Part shown: one piece after another, positions 20,836-30,138 of the stretch
Layout: every line of letters starts with the position of its first letter
How positions within the stretch are numbered: the first letter of the stretch is position 1
DNA from: Hyphochytrium catenoides
Taxonomy: Eukaryota > Sar > Hyphochytriomycetes > Hyphochytriales > Hyphochytriaceae
Length of the DNA stretch: 30,138 bases
Assembly: GCA_900088475.1 (NCBI GenBank)
Contig: FLMG01000615.1
Location: 6,047 to 36,184 of the forward strand
Direction: 5' to 3'
Program-made: the position numbers and the translations under genes
Notes under the pieces: generated by a model
Database searches by the model: none
What the model was told of the DNA's origin: nothing
What the model saw: only the letters and a program-made list of their open reading frames with translations

Positions 20836-23800
20836 ATGCCTCTCTGGAGGAGAGATAGAGAATCAGCATCAAATGCTGCAGAGATTCCCAACCCAGATAC
20901 ACCCAGAAAAGCCAGGAGTTCGGCCATGAGCTCAATCAATCTCTCCTCTCCTTTGTCCTCCCCTTCTGCTAATCCTCCCTCTATCTTCAAGCTGTCGCTC
21001 AAGTCTGAGATAGTCCGCCGACAGGAAGAGACAGTAAAGACGGAGAAGATGGTGAAGAAAGAGAAAGAAGAGATGAAGCGTCGCCTCTTAGGGTTATTCT
21101 CTACTTACTCTGAGAAACCAAGGGACCTCCTGCAAGCCATCTTAGACTTTCAAGGGCTAGAAGATGAAGAGTTACTGGCCTTTCTTTTAGACAAGACACC
21201 TCTTCCTCGGCTTATGATGCCTCTATCTTCGTCCTTCCTTCACAATCTTCTGGCACTGCTTGCAGAAGAAAGGAGAGAGTGCGAATGCGACGAAGAAGAC
21301 TTTCCTCGCCGCCGCAGATTGTATCTGATCTCCCAGCTAGTGAAGAGAACAGTGAAAGGCAGCGTGGTTGCCAACGTAGAAGTGGGAGATAGCCCCTGCG
21401 ATAGCACCTCAAGCAGTTACCCGCTCTGGCGTTCACTCTTTGCTACCTTAAGTAAAGCATCTTGGCAGCTGGATCCTACTCATATCGCGGTCTTCAGTCA
21501 GGTGCGCTTCAGAAGATTGTAAAGTCCCTCGCTCGCTTTCCTATTCTCTCGTGTCCGCTGTATTATCAATAGTGCGCATCCGCTCCTCTTTACCCCTGCC
21601 AGGAATCTTTGCTGTCTCTCAGCGGCTATTGCGCTAGAGGCTTACCTGCTTTTGGGGTTCTGGGTGGTCTCTTTCTTCATAGATAACTCCCACCAACTTT
21701 CCTTCTTCTCTGTTGTTTCTCTGTAACTCTATAATCTCTTAACACCTTTCCAGATTGCCAGTCACTTTGTTCTCGACTGTGGCATGGGACGGAGTATCCT
21801 GGAGTTCCTAGCAGCCGATGCCGAAGAGAGAATGGGGCCTAAAGCCTCAGACCTATCACTGAGACTGAGTAATATGCAGATTATGGTAGGAAGAGAGATA
21901 AAAAGAACGATGACCCATGCCAAGCTATGACCGTTCAAGATGATCTTCTTCCTAACTCTGCTTTTGTTGAACAAGTTGTATGGATCTGTGCGTCAAGAGC
22001 TTTATTTCTTCGCCTGTTTGGAGTATAGCTCTCCCCACGTGGTCTCTTCCTTCCTTTTTCTCCATTTTCACTCTCCTTTTCTCACTCTCTCTCGCCACTC
22101 TCTCTTCTCTTGCGCAGGATCCAGAGTCCATTCCGTACACGGATCTCTTCATAAAGTGTCTTGGTGACGACTCGCTGCATCAGTTCCTTCTCCGTTTGGT
22201 TTATTCGGAGCACTCTCAGGAGGCCATCACCGCCCTCCACAGGACCAAGTTGATTCCTCTTCTCCTCCACACCCTGTCTTCTGCCCCCTTCTCCTCCCCT
22301 GCCACGGAAAACACTGCCCTCATGCTGAGGGAGCTGATGCATGCTCCTTACATCTCGTTAAGAGGCGATGCTATCTTTGCCTTCGAGGTTAGTGCAAGAA
22401 GGCTGCCTCGATGCTCTGTCCTTACTGGGGTGGGCAATGCTCTCTCTCAGTCTATGTTCTGACGTATGTCGTTGCTTTAACATCTGATAAACGACTTGTC
22501 TCCTACTGGAGCTAAATGTTCTTTGCAATCGTCATAGTTGCATCTTTCCATTTCTCCATGCTCTTGTCGCTGCATAGATGGGATTGGTTTCCCTCTTCCC
22601 TGCCTTGCTGGTATTGACTAGAAGTTGCCCTACATTTCCGCTTGGCCATCTCGATAAGGAGACCCTATCTCCTACTTCTCTGCCGCGATGCTCAATTACT
22701 TTTTTCTGCTGGCTGCTAGGTGCCACGTCTGAACGTTCATGAGCCAGTCTACCAGTCAATCGCGGGATATAAGGACGGTGAGGAAGGCACGAATCATGTG
22801 CGGAAGTACAGCAGTAGGAAGGTCCAGCAGCTGGTGGAGGAGCTGCTGGATAAGCCTCAGTTACTGGAAGAACTCTTCAATAGGGCGGGAGATGAGCTGG
22901 AGTATTGGAAGACTGTTAAGCAGGAGAGCGCCATACCTAGAGGTAACTCCCAACTCTCTTCCTTCTCGGCACGCCCATGTCTACTTCGGCACACCGGAGC
23001 CATTCGGTCACACAAAACGTACCAAATCTCTTTGCAAGCCAAGACAAGCGAACGTTGCTGTTCTCGTCATGATCATGCCTTTCTAAAGACGCAATGCTTA
23101 GTCTTTCTCAACTTATTCCGTCTCCTTGCTTCTGTTTTCAGCGTCGTATCTGCTGTTCCTCAATGAACTGCTGAAGTACGTACGGAAAGGACCTCAAGAG
23201 ATGGAGCAGGAAGGAGAAGCCGTTTCGGTACGCTGTGAAGGTGGAGGCTTCACTTGTCCGGTCCACACCCTAAAAGCTGGAAAGCTACTGCGAGGCAGTT
23301 ACGGACCGAAGGGCCAGGAGGGATGGTTTGTGCTCAATGCTGTCTCAGGTGCGCAATCGCTCCTTTCACACACTCTATAAGTGTTTTGTCTCTTATTCGC
23401 CTTCCATCTGTCCTAAGCACTCGGCTCCTCTATACTGTCTCCAGTCACTGGTGCGGGGGCACGTTCTCCTTTTTATTCGTACGATTTTCTGTCCGAAACG
23501 GGCATCATGTCCGCCTACCTGTCCAAACCTCTTTCGGATGCACCCTGGAGTGTCTCATCCTTTCACTCTTAATTTGCTCTTCCTTCTGTACCTTCTCTGG
23601 CAGGACTCTTAACAAGAGAGGTGGAAGATGTTGCCTCGATGCACTACTCTGACCAGAAGATAGAGCGGACCTTTGACCTCAGGGATATGGAGAGAGTACA
23701 AGCCTCTTCCTGGCATCCATTCGGCTTTTCCCTGCTCCTCCGCTTTTCTTCCTCTCACAATGATCAGGATCTTCCAGTCCTTCCTCCCTTGGAGAAAAGT

Positions 23801-26800
23801 GGAGTTGGGGAGGAGGAAGCGAGTAGAAGGAAACTGGCTATCTCTCTAAGGAGAAATGGGAGCTCCTCCTCTCAGTGCTATGAACTTCTTCTTGCCGCCG
23901 TTTCGGATAAGGAGAGAGAGGAGTGGATGGCCGCCCTGACAGAAGCAATTGAGGGCCGTGCTGCAGTAGTGCAGAAGCCCTGTACCGTTGATGTGAGGAA
24001 GACCGAGGAAAGTGTTAAATTGCTCTCAGCGCTTATGGAGAAGAACGTCGTCAGGGCTATTCCGCAGCTTTTACCTCAGTTGCAGGTACGGTTGTTCCTT
24101 CGTTGTGGAAGGCTTATCAGCTTCAATCTTAACGTCTTTGGTTCACTCTCTCTCTCCTCTTGTAGGAGAAGAATTTGCCTCGACGCACGCACTTGGCCTA
24201 TCTCTGTCTAGCTATCAATGGCTTCATAAAGCTCCGCTCTGAGAAAGTAAACGAGGTCCTACTGCAGCGAGGGGTTTTCTTTTTCTATCTCCGGCTCTTC
24301 GAGGCTGTGCCCAAAAGCTCAATAGTACACAGGTTAGTTCAAACACTTGGAATGACTTTTTAACATGATATGGTCTAGCAATATCAGCTACCAATACCAT
24401 GATACGTCTTCAGGTGCCAGTCCTCTGGTCCTTAGGAGATTCTAATTCGCCACACCCACTGCTCCGTCGTCATCTGTACTCTCTCTTACAGGCATGTGAC
24501 GGAGGCCATTCTATCTTTACTTTCTGAGAGCAACGAGACTCCTGCTACCCAGCTGCTCCTGCTGGAGGACCTTCTAGATAACAATCGACTCTTAGACTTT
24601 ATCATTGAGGCACATCTAGCTTTTCCGAGAAAAGAGTACAGGGGCTTTATGACAGACATCGCAAATGCACTTTGCCTGGTGGAGAGGTAAGGTACCTCTC
24701 TTTCTGCTTGTTCCGTCTCACATTTAGGCTCTTCGTCTATCCTCTCAGCCAGGCGGCTAATGACTTCTGGTTCTCTTCTTTCGTTCCTTGTCGATAGCAA
24801 TCCTGCCCATCCTGCCAATCTCCTTGTAAGGAGACTTATAAGGAGTAATCCACGCTGGGCGGAGTTTGTTGAAGAGACCCTATACAATGTCAACAACAAG
24901 CGATCGGATCTCAGCCACCTTTCGCTACCTTCCACTCCAGATTTTCAGACAGGTAAGCAGATCTTGGGCTGAGTATGGGCATATGAAAGGAGAACGAGAG
25001 CTCTCAAGCATACATAGAGCAACAGAATGTTAAGAGTGTGTGCAGGAGGGAAGATCGCAAGGGTGGACATGCCTAATCCTCTACCTGCTTTTTGTCTCTT
25101 TCTCTACTTCTCCCTCTGTGTGTCTTGATCTCATTTCAATCCCCCCTAACTTCATTGATGCTTTCTGCAGATATCTTGATGCAGATCTTGAGGAATGTCT
25201 CTGAGAAAGGGAAGTTGGAAAGCCTCGTTGTTCGAGAGAACGCAGTATTTGGCTACCTGTACAAGACAACCGTTTCCAGTGACAAAGCTTCGCTAATATG
25301 GAAAGGTCAGCATCGACAATGGTCACGCTTTCTATGTCTAATTCTTTATGTGTTAATGTCTATGTCTCTATCTACAGTTACCTTTGGCGATACTCTCTTT
25401 GTTTTCTTCTTACTCTCTCGGCCGCCACGACACTCTTCAAGACTCTTCTGCTTTGAGGAGAGCCGTCAAATCCTAAAGATCTATAGGATAACCTTGTATT
25501 CACTCTCCCGTCATTGCTTCTGCAGGGATTATAATGGTAATGGACCTCAACAGCAAGAGACTCTGGTACTTCTATCCGGATGATTTTTTCCATCGTGGTA
25601 TGCCTATTGGCCTTCCCTCACCTCTCTTTCTCTCTGTCTTTCTTTCTCTCCATTTCCTCACTCATTTCTTCCTTGGTCATACGCCTTTCTCTTCAGTCCT
25701 CGCTCTCTTCTTTTTCTGCTTTTCTCTCTCCCCATCTCCTCCTTTGCTTTATGATGCAGGTCTTCTTGCTGAGGCCATGTGCTCTAAGTTGGACGAGAGC
25801 TCTCGTTCTCCTTTCATATGCCAATACTCCTTCTGCTCTCTGGCATCTACCTCTTTGTCATTCTTGGTTGTCTTGCCCTCTGAAACATTCGCCCTTCTCT
25901 CATTCCCGGACAGGATCTAAAGGCAACGAGCATCCGTTCTGGAAGTTCGTGGTCCCTCGGTCGGTGCATGAGAGGTTCACAAGCGGAAGAGATGAGACCG
26001 GAAAGGATGTGGGGCACTTTGGACTAGTTGTTGGCTCAGATACAAAGGAACTCTTCCTTTCCACCTCTTCCAGAGAGGTAAGCCGGCAGAAGTTCTTAGG
26101 ATACGAGAGAAAAGAGCGTGACAAAGAGAGCGAGTGCGAGAGAGAGAGAGAGTAAGGGAGTAAGGAGAGGAAGAGAGGTAGCCTAGATCTTCTGCTCAGA
26201 AGCTATGATGGGAGCAGAGGACCGGGGTGATTCATGCTAAACTGAGAGCGACTTTTAGGGTCGCAGACCTGTTAATGTCAATAGTTAGGGGCGAAACATG
26301 ATAGATGCGGGCTCTACGCTGTACTGCAAAAACGGCAAAGCCATGAGATCTAATTTTATTGTGCGAGCAGCATCGAGAGGTCTGGCTGTCCATCATCAAA
26401 GAAGCAGTCGCAATCAACGAGGAAAGCAGGAAGGAGTATCTTTCCCGGCGGGAGGAGGAAGGAGAAGATAAAGCTCCGGCAAGTTGTCAGCTCTGCGGAG
26501 GCAAGTTTTCTCTACTAAGAGGAAGGATTCGGCATCAGTGCCGCCGCTGTGGGAAAACGATATGTGAAAAGGTGAGAGACAGCATCTTCCAAGCTCAACC
26601 GTGGTACATCCCGTTCCTTGTCCTCCTTTAGCATCCTGTCTTCGATATGTGACCAACGAGTTGGCCTTCTTCCCTCCTGCCTTCCCTTTCGTCCCCTCTC
26701 TGTCATTGCCACCCTTAACCTCCTGCTGCCCCTTACAGTGCGGTAACAGGAAGAAGCCCTTGCCAGAGTTTGGGCTATTTCGGCCGGTCCGGCACTGCTT

Positions 26801-27284
26801 CCCGTGTTTTGAAGAGACAGGAGGAGAGAGAGGAAGCAGAGAGCCAGTGGCTGCAGTGCAACAGATTGCTCAGGACGTGCTGACTGTGAGCATTCTTCCT
26901 GTCTCTTCCTCCGAGAGTCTGACCGATCTCGGGCTTATTCCTCGACCATCGTCCACTGAGGACCTTCACGAACTCTCAGCTAAATCGTCAAAGATACCAA
27001 GATCTCGGTCTGCAGAAAGGTTGGCAGAGCTTGGCCTTCTCCCTCGATCTGCCTCTCGAGAGAAGCTTTCGAAAGGAAGTGGAGGTCGAATGCCAAAGGC
27101 CGCCTCTGCCGATAGTCTGAGTGCGATGGACAAGAGAGCAAGAGAAGCCTCTTCTTCCTCTTCTCTTTCTTCTCGCTCGTCTTCAACGTCTTCCCTGGTG
27201 AAACTGTGGATGTCGGAGCAAACCGAAGAAAAGAGAAGCCTTGAGCTGGAGGAGATGGCAGGAGTCTACTGGGACGCATCTTGA
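20836..27284 (+). CDS. SAPS-family phosphatase regulatory scaffold with two PH domains and a FYVE-like finger, about 1,204 aa
   Basis: Exons: 20836-21501, 21754-21885, 22118-22387, 22720-22942, 23142-23348, 23604-24085, 24166-24332, 24492-24686, 24798-24952, 25171-25305, 25526-25597, 25914-26077, 26371-26571, 26739-27284. All 13 introns are GT-AG and every phase matches. Residues about 45-90 are basic and helical. Helical-repeat sequence typical of SAPS (PP6/Sit4-associated) proteins follows, for example SLHQFLLRLVYSEH and LHRTKLIPLLL in exon 3, VNEVLLQRGVFFFYLRLF in exon 7, RGFMTDIANAL in exon 8 and SNPRWAEFVEE in exon 9. A PH domain (about 470-616, helix Trp607) interrupts the SAPS region. 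A second PH domain lies at about 858-968 (Trp961). A FYVE-like finger has eight Cys at 995, 998, 1013, 1016, 1021, 1024, 1043 and 1046. The tail has S-x-E/D-x-L...LGLLPR repeats. The predicted role is targeting a PP6-type phosphatase to phosphoinositide-bearing membranes. The family calls are from memory, and the N-terminus may extend upstream. Confidence 0.87.
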
Positions 27285-28628
27285 AGCGGCAGCATCGCCA
27301 TAGACTAGGCGTAGAGGAGAAGGAGGAGCGTGTAGCTTGTCTCTATGTTCTCTCTCTCCGATGGACGTCCTTCTTTTGTCGCTACTTTCATGAAGTCCAC
27401 TTATTTATAACTTATTTATGGTTCTTACAATGAGCTCAATGGCACTTAGTGCTGATCTCACTTCTTCCGTGTGTCCTCTATCAATAGAAGTGACCTGCTG
27501 CCTAGAAGTAGTTCTACTGAGGCATTGTTGGCAAGCTTCCTTCTTCAGTTTTCATCTTTCTGTCTCCTTCCACCTTTTCCATATCAGGAAGGGGCTTGGC
27601 TGCCCCAGCCCATGTCTGCGCTGGATCTCGAGTCGAGTTATCTCTTGCCTGCCCTTGTCTCTACCTATGGTCACTCTCTTTCTCTCGCAGCAAGAAGCTT
27701 AAGCCCGGAACTAAAGATTCCTCATGTCGTTCGACTAAGTGCAAGTTGAGTCAAAAGCCGCATGTTCACCGAGCCTTTTGAGCTCAGTTCCTGTCATGTC
27801 AAGCATCGCTTACGGCGTTTACTCTGAAGCCTGACTCTTTGGCGCTCAATGCTGCTTGCGAAGCTAACTAATCAAGTGCTTGACTCAGGAAGTCTATGTC
27901 TCTCCTCCCTCCGTCGTCCTCCTACTTTGTTTTCCACCTCTTCCTTCCGCCTTTCGCAGCTGATTTTCTCCCTCCCCCCCCCACCGCGCTCTCTCTTTCC
28001 ATCTCCTTTCTCGTCGACCTTGGCCCTACGTTTTAACTCGCCTTGAGCTTCTGATAGTCCTCGTTGTTTCTCTTCATTCGTATCTCCCCCCGGCGTGATC
28101 TCAGTGTCCTTACCCTCGATCGGTTGCTCGAGAAGCGATGAACCAAGTCAGTCAGTCAGTCACTTCCATACCATCCTCAGAAGCAGCAGGTGTTGGTTGA
28201 CTTGGTGAGGGGAGAGCGAGCGATCATGGCAGCTCGCTGTCATCTCTCCTCCAGTTGAAGTTTGTGCCTGAGAGAAGCTGGCGTCCTTGCCATCACACAG
28301 CATGAAGCACTCTGTCTCTTCCTTCTCCCGTCAGTTTTCTCAACGAAAGACCAATATCGCAGGATAGCGGGTAACGGATTTTCTATCCTTACTTATTCCG
28401 CCCTGTGGAGGTAATTAGCGGCTTTAATTGCCGTTCCTCCTGATCGTATTCTCCTTTATGACCCTGTGAAGGATCCTGGCATGGGATCCTGTTTCTTCTG
28501 TTTCTGTGGGTCTCTCTCTCGCTGTCTCTCTCTTTCTTTCTCTCTTTCTCTCTCTCTCTGTCTCTCTCTGTCTCTCTTTTCTCTCTCTCTGTCTCTCTGT
28601 CTCTCTGTCTCTCTGTCTCTCTGTCTCC

Positions 28629-28674
<46 letters not shown>

Positions 28675-29067
28675 CTCTCTCTTTCACTCTCTCTTTTGCT
28701 CTTCCTGTCTGGGTTTCCCAACCACTTTCTTCTGTCAGTCTCTGCGTCTCCACCACCTTGCCTCTCTCTCTCTCTGTCTCTGAGCCTTCCTCTCTCCACC
28801 TGCTCATGTCACTCTGACAGCTTCAGCCTCCAGCCTGCGTTGTCACAGACGCGGCCAGCTGATCTTCCCAACCTTGTTAATTCCCTCCTAGTGCTAAGGT
28901 CAGCACTACTAACCGCCAGGTAGATTGCCAGAACTGAAGCTGCTTCTCATTACTGCGGACGTTCGCTGCCTTCAGCAGCAGCAGCAGCAAGTCAGAGAGG
29001 AGAAGCGACTCAGAGAGAGAGGAGAGATAGCAGAGAGGCAGGGGAAGACCTCAAGAGGAACGGCACG
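27285..29067. other. Spacer between the SAPS-family gene and the next gene
   Basis: This should hold the 3' UTR of the upstream gene; AT-rich TTATTTATAACTTATTTATG lies at 27400-27419. An exon-like fragment at about 27486-27530 encodes SDLLPRSSSTEALLAS, echoing the tail repeats of the SAPS-family protein. The remainder is mostly pyrimidine-rich, with a CAG run at about 28975-28990 just upstream of the next gene. Confidence 0.5.
28510..28697. repeat. (CT)n / (TCTCTG)n compound microsatellite
   Basis: CT dinucleotides are mixed with a regular TCTCTG hexamer and octamer pattern and TTTC interruptions over roughly 190 bp. A shorter satellite of the same type lies at 28761-28783. Confidence 0.9.
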
Positions 29068-30138
29068 ATGGGAGCTCAGCTCAGCACACAACGACAGCTC
29101 GTGATCGGAGGTGTCCTCCTCCATCTAGCGGTGATCGCCAAGGGGAAGAGTCCTCGTATCTCTCTCTTGACAAAGATGTTAGCGCTTCTGCAGGGAGAGC
29201 AGCTGTGGAAGGTAGATATCCTGACTTTTCTAGAGTTCTTTCTCCTAGCTCACTGCTCCCCTGGAGGCGGTGCCGTTTATCTTCTGCTCACTCCTAAATC
29301 GTGACGCAACCAATAGACTCTATAGTCGCTAGTCTCTCTGTCTCTGTCGCTTTCTTTCTTCCCCCGTCAGTAACCTTCTCGCTTCCTACCTTTTTTGCTC
29401 ACATGTCCCTGCTATGCGCTGCGTCGCTCTCTTCTACTCTTTTTGCTTTTTGGGCAGGTTGCCTTAGGCGACTTCATAGGCCTCTCAGTTCTCCTGGTCA
29501 TACTTCGTCACTTCCGATATCTGCGGCGACTGCGGTTGAAAGACTATAAGAACATAGTGGGCGGCTTCGCCTTTGAGATAATGAAGGTCATCCCATACAC
29601 TGCGAAGAAGATAGATGACGAGAATAGGAAGATGGAGAAGCAAATCCAGGACTCCCTTAAGGTGTGATATCTCTCTCTCTCCTGTTCCCCCTCTCCTCTC
29701 TCTCGCTCTCGCTCTCGCTCTCTCTCGCTCGCTCTCTCTCTCTCTCTCTCTACCGCTTGCTCCCACTCCTTCGCTTTATTTCACTTCTCTTTGTTACTTG
29801 CCGCATATTCAATGTCCAAGTTCCATTTAAAAACGATGCTTCCCTCCGTCCTGACAATTTGTATGTCGGATGTCCTTATGCTCTGTCATCTCTCGACCCT
29901 CATGGTTACTCTCTGTGTCCTTTTCCCTAACCTTTCACCTAACGACACTCTCTTGCCCTAAGCTTACTAGCTCTGTCGGAACTTTATCTCCTGCTTTTTT
30001 TCCTGCTAATCTCTCTCTCTCGGGTTCCTTCAAGCTAACGCTCCACTCCTGACTTGCCTTATACCGTCCGCCCATCTTCTCACGTCCTTTCCTCCCACGC
30101 CCTACTCAGCATGAGCTGTCCAGGAAGCCCTTGTGCAC
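29068..30138 (+). CDS. 5' part of a membrane-anchored protein, possibly sphingosine-1-phosphate lyase (partial)
   Basis: Exon 29068-29211 starts at an ATG and joins in phase 0 across 29212-29457 (GTAGAT...GGGCAG) to exon 29458-29661. That exon ends AAG/GTGTGA, and a CTACTCAG acceptor allows a third exon from 30110 to the window edge. The first 116 residues hold two hydrophobic stretches (about 10-25 and 50-65). A basic stop (RHFRYLRRLRLKDYK) and a helical segment, EIMKVIPYTAKKIDDE, follow. This order of one membrane anchor, a basic patch and a K(x)nP...KID amphipathic helix resembles the N-terminus of ER-anchored sphingosine-1-phosphate lyases, which cleave phosphorylated long-chain bases with PLP. 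The catalytic domain would lie outside the window, so the identity rests on weak N-terminal similarity only. Confidence 0.5.
29680..29751. repeat. (CT)n microsatellite in an intron
   Basis: A CT/CGCT tract starting just after the donor at 29662, within the proposed second intron of the gene starting at 29068. Such tracts near introns are a general habit of this genome. Confidence 0.9.

Noticed and set aside
25534-25920. Open frame running through 25598-25913, between two exons of the SAPS-family gene
   Set aside because: The stretch is pyrimidine-rich with donor GTATGC and acceptor GGACAG, and joining exons 25597 to 25914 keeps phase and PH-domain continuity, so it is an intron.
28389-28817. 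Long Arg/Glu (minus) and Ser/Leu (plus) ORFs around 28.4-28.8 kb
   Set aside because: Translations of the CT/TCTCTG microsatellite; dinucleotide repeats rarely create stops, so length is not evidence of coding.
1-30138. tRNA, rRNA and CRISPR-like arrays
   Set aside because: None seen by eye: no T-loop motif within a cloverleaf context, no rRNA-like stretch, and the only regular repeats are microsatellites and the 123-bp array.

Overview
This is a eukaryotic nuclear window. Its genes are broken by short GT-AG introns, most of them about 40-130 nt in the left half and about 70-330 nt in the right half. Acceptors are often preceded by long pyrimidine tracts, and (CT)n/(GA)n microsatellites run through introns and intergenic DNA. 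A C-x4-C-x9-C-x2-H zinc-finger array of the WRKY19-like type, seen mainly in stramenopiles and other algae, together with a SAPS/PH/FYVE scaffold protein, points to a protist and most likely a stramenopile. The species cannot be fixed from the sequence. A 28-base run of N inside a (CT)n tract shows this is a draft assembly. All gene models come from hand-checked reading frames and splice phases; no transcript or database evidence was available.

Layout. 1-2833: CT repeat, then no recognisable gene. 2834-8027 (minus): one large intron-containing transposon-derived gene. It encodes a zinc knuckle, a DUF6729-like Cys-rich region, the D...D half of an RNase H-like (DDE-type) core, a 3'-5' exonuclease-like domain, the E-containing half of the core and a C-terminal Cys cluster, with one probable frameshift. 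8028-10030: no convincing gene. 10031-11309 (minus): complete three-exon gene for a 371-residue coiled-coil protein. 11310-16793: no convincing gene apart from a 123-bp tandem repeat at about 13.7-14.1 kb. 16794-17977 (plus): two-exon gene fusing five zinc-finger repeats to a short-chain dehydrogenase (SDR) fold whose catalytic Tyr position is Asn. 17978-19800: CT and GA tracts around the assembly gap. 19809-27284 (plus): a gene of at least 14 exons for a SAPS-family (PP6/Sit4-type phosphatase regulatory) scaffold carrying two PH domains and a C-terminal FYVE-like finger. 27285-29067: spacer with microsatellites and an orphan repeat motif. 29068-end (plus): 5' part of a membrane-anchored protein that may be a sphingosine-1-phosphate lyase.

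The genes do not form an operon or an obvious pathway. The most unusual items are the zinc-finger/pseudo-SDR fusion (a possible nucleotide-sensing DNA- or RNA-binding factor), the phosphatase scaffold with a PH domain nested inside the SAPS repeat and PI-binding modules added, and the transposase-like protein whose embedded exonuclease-like domain has lost most of its expected catalytic residues.
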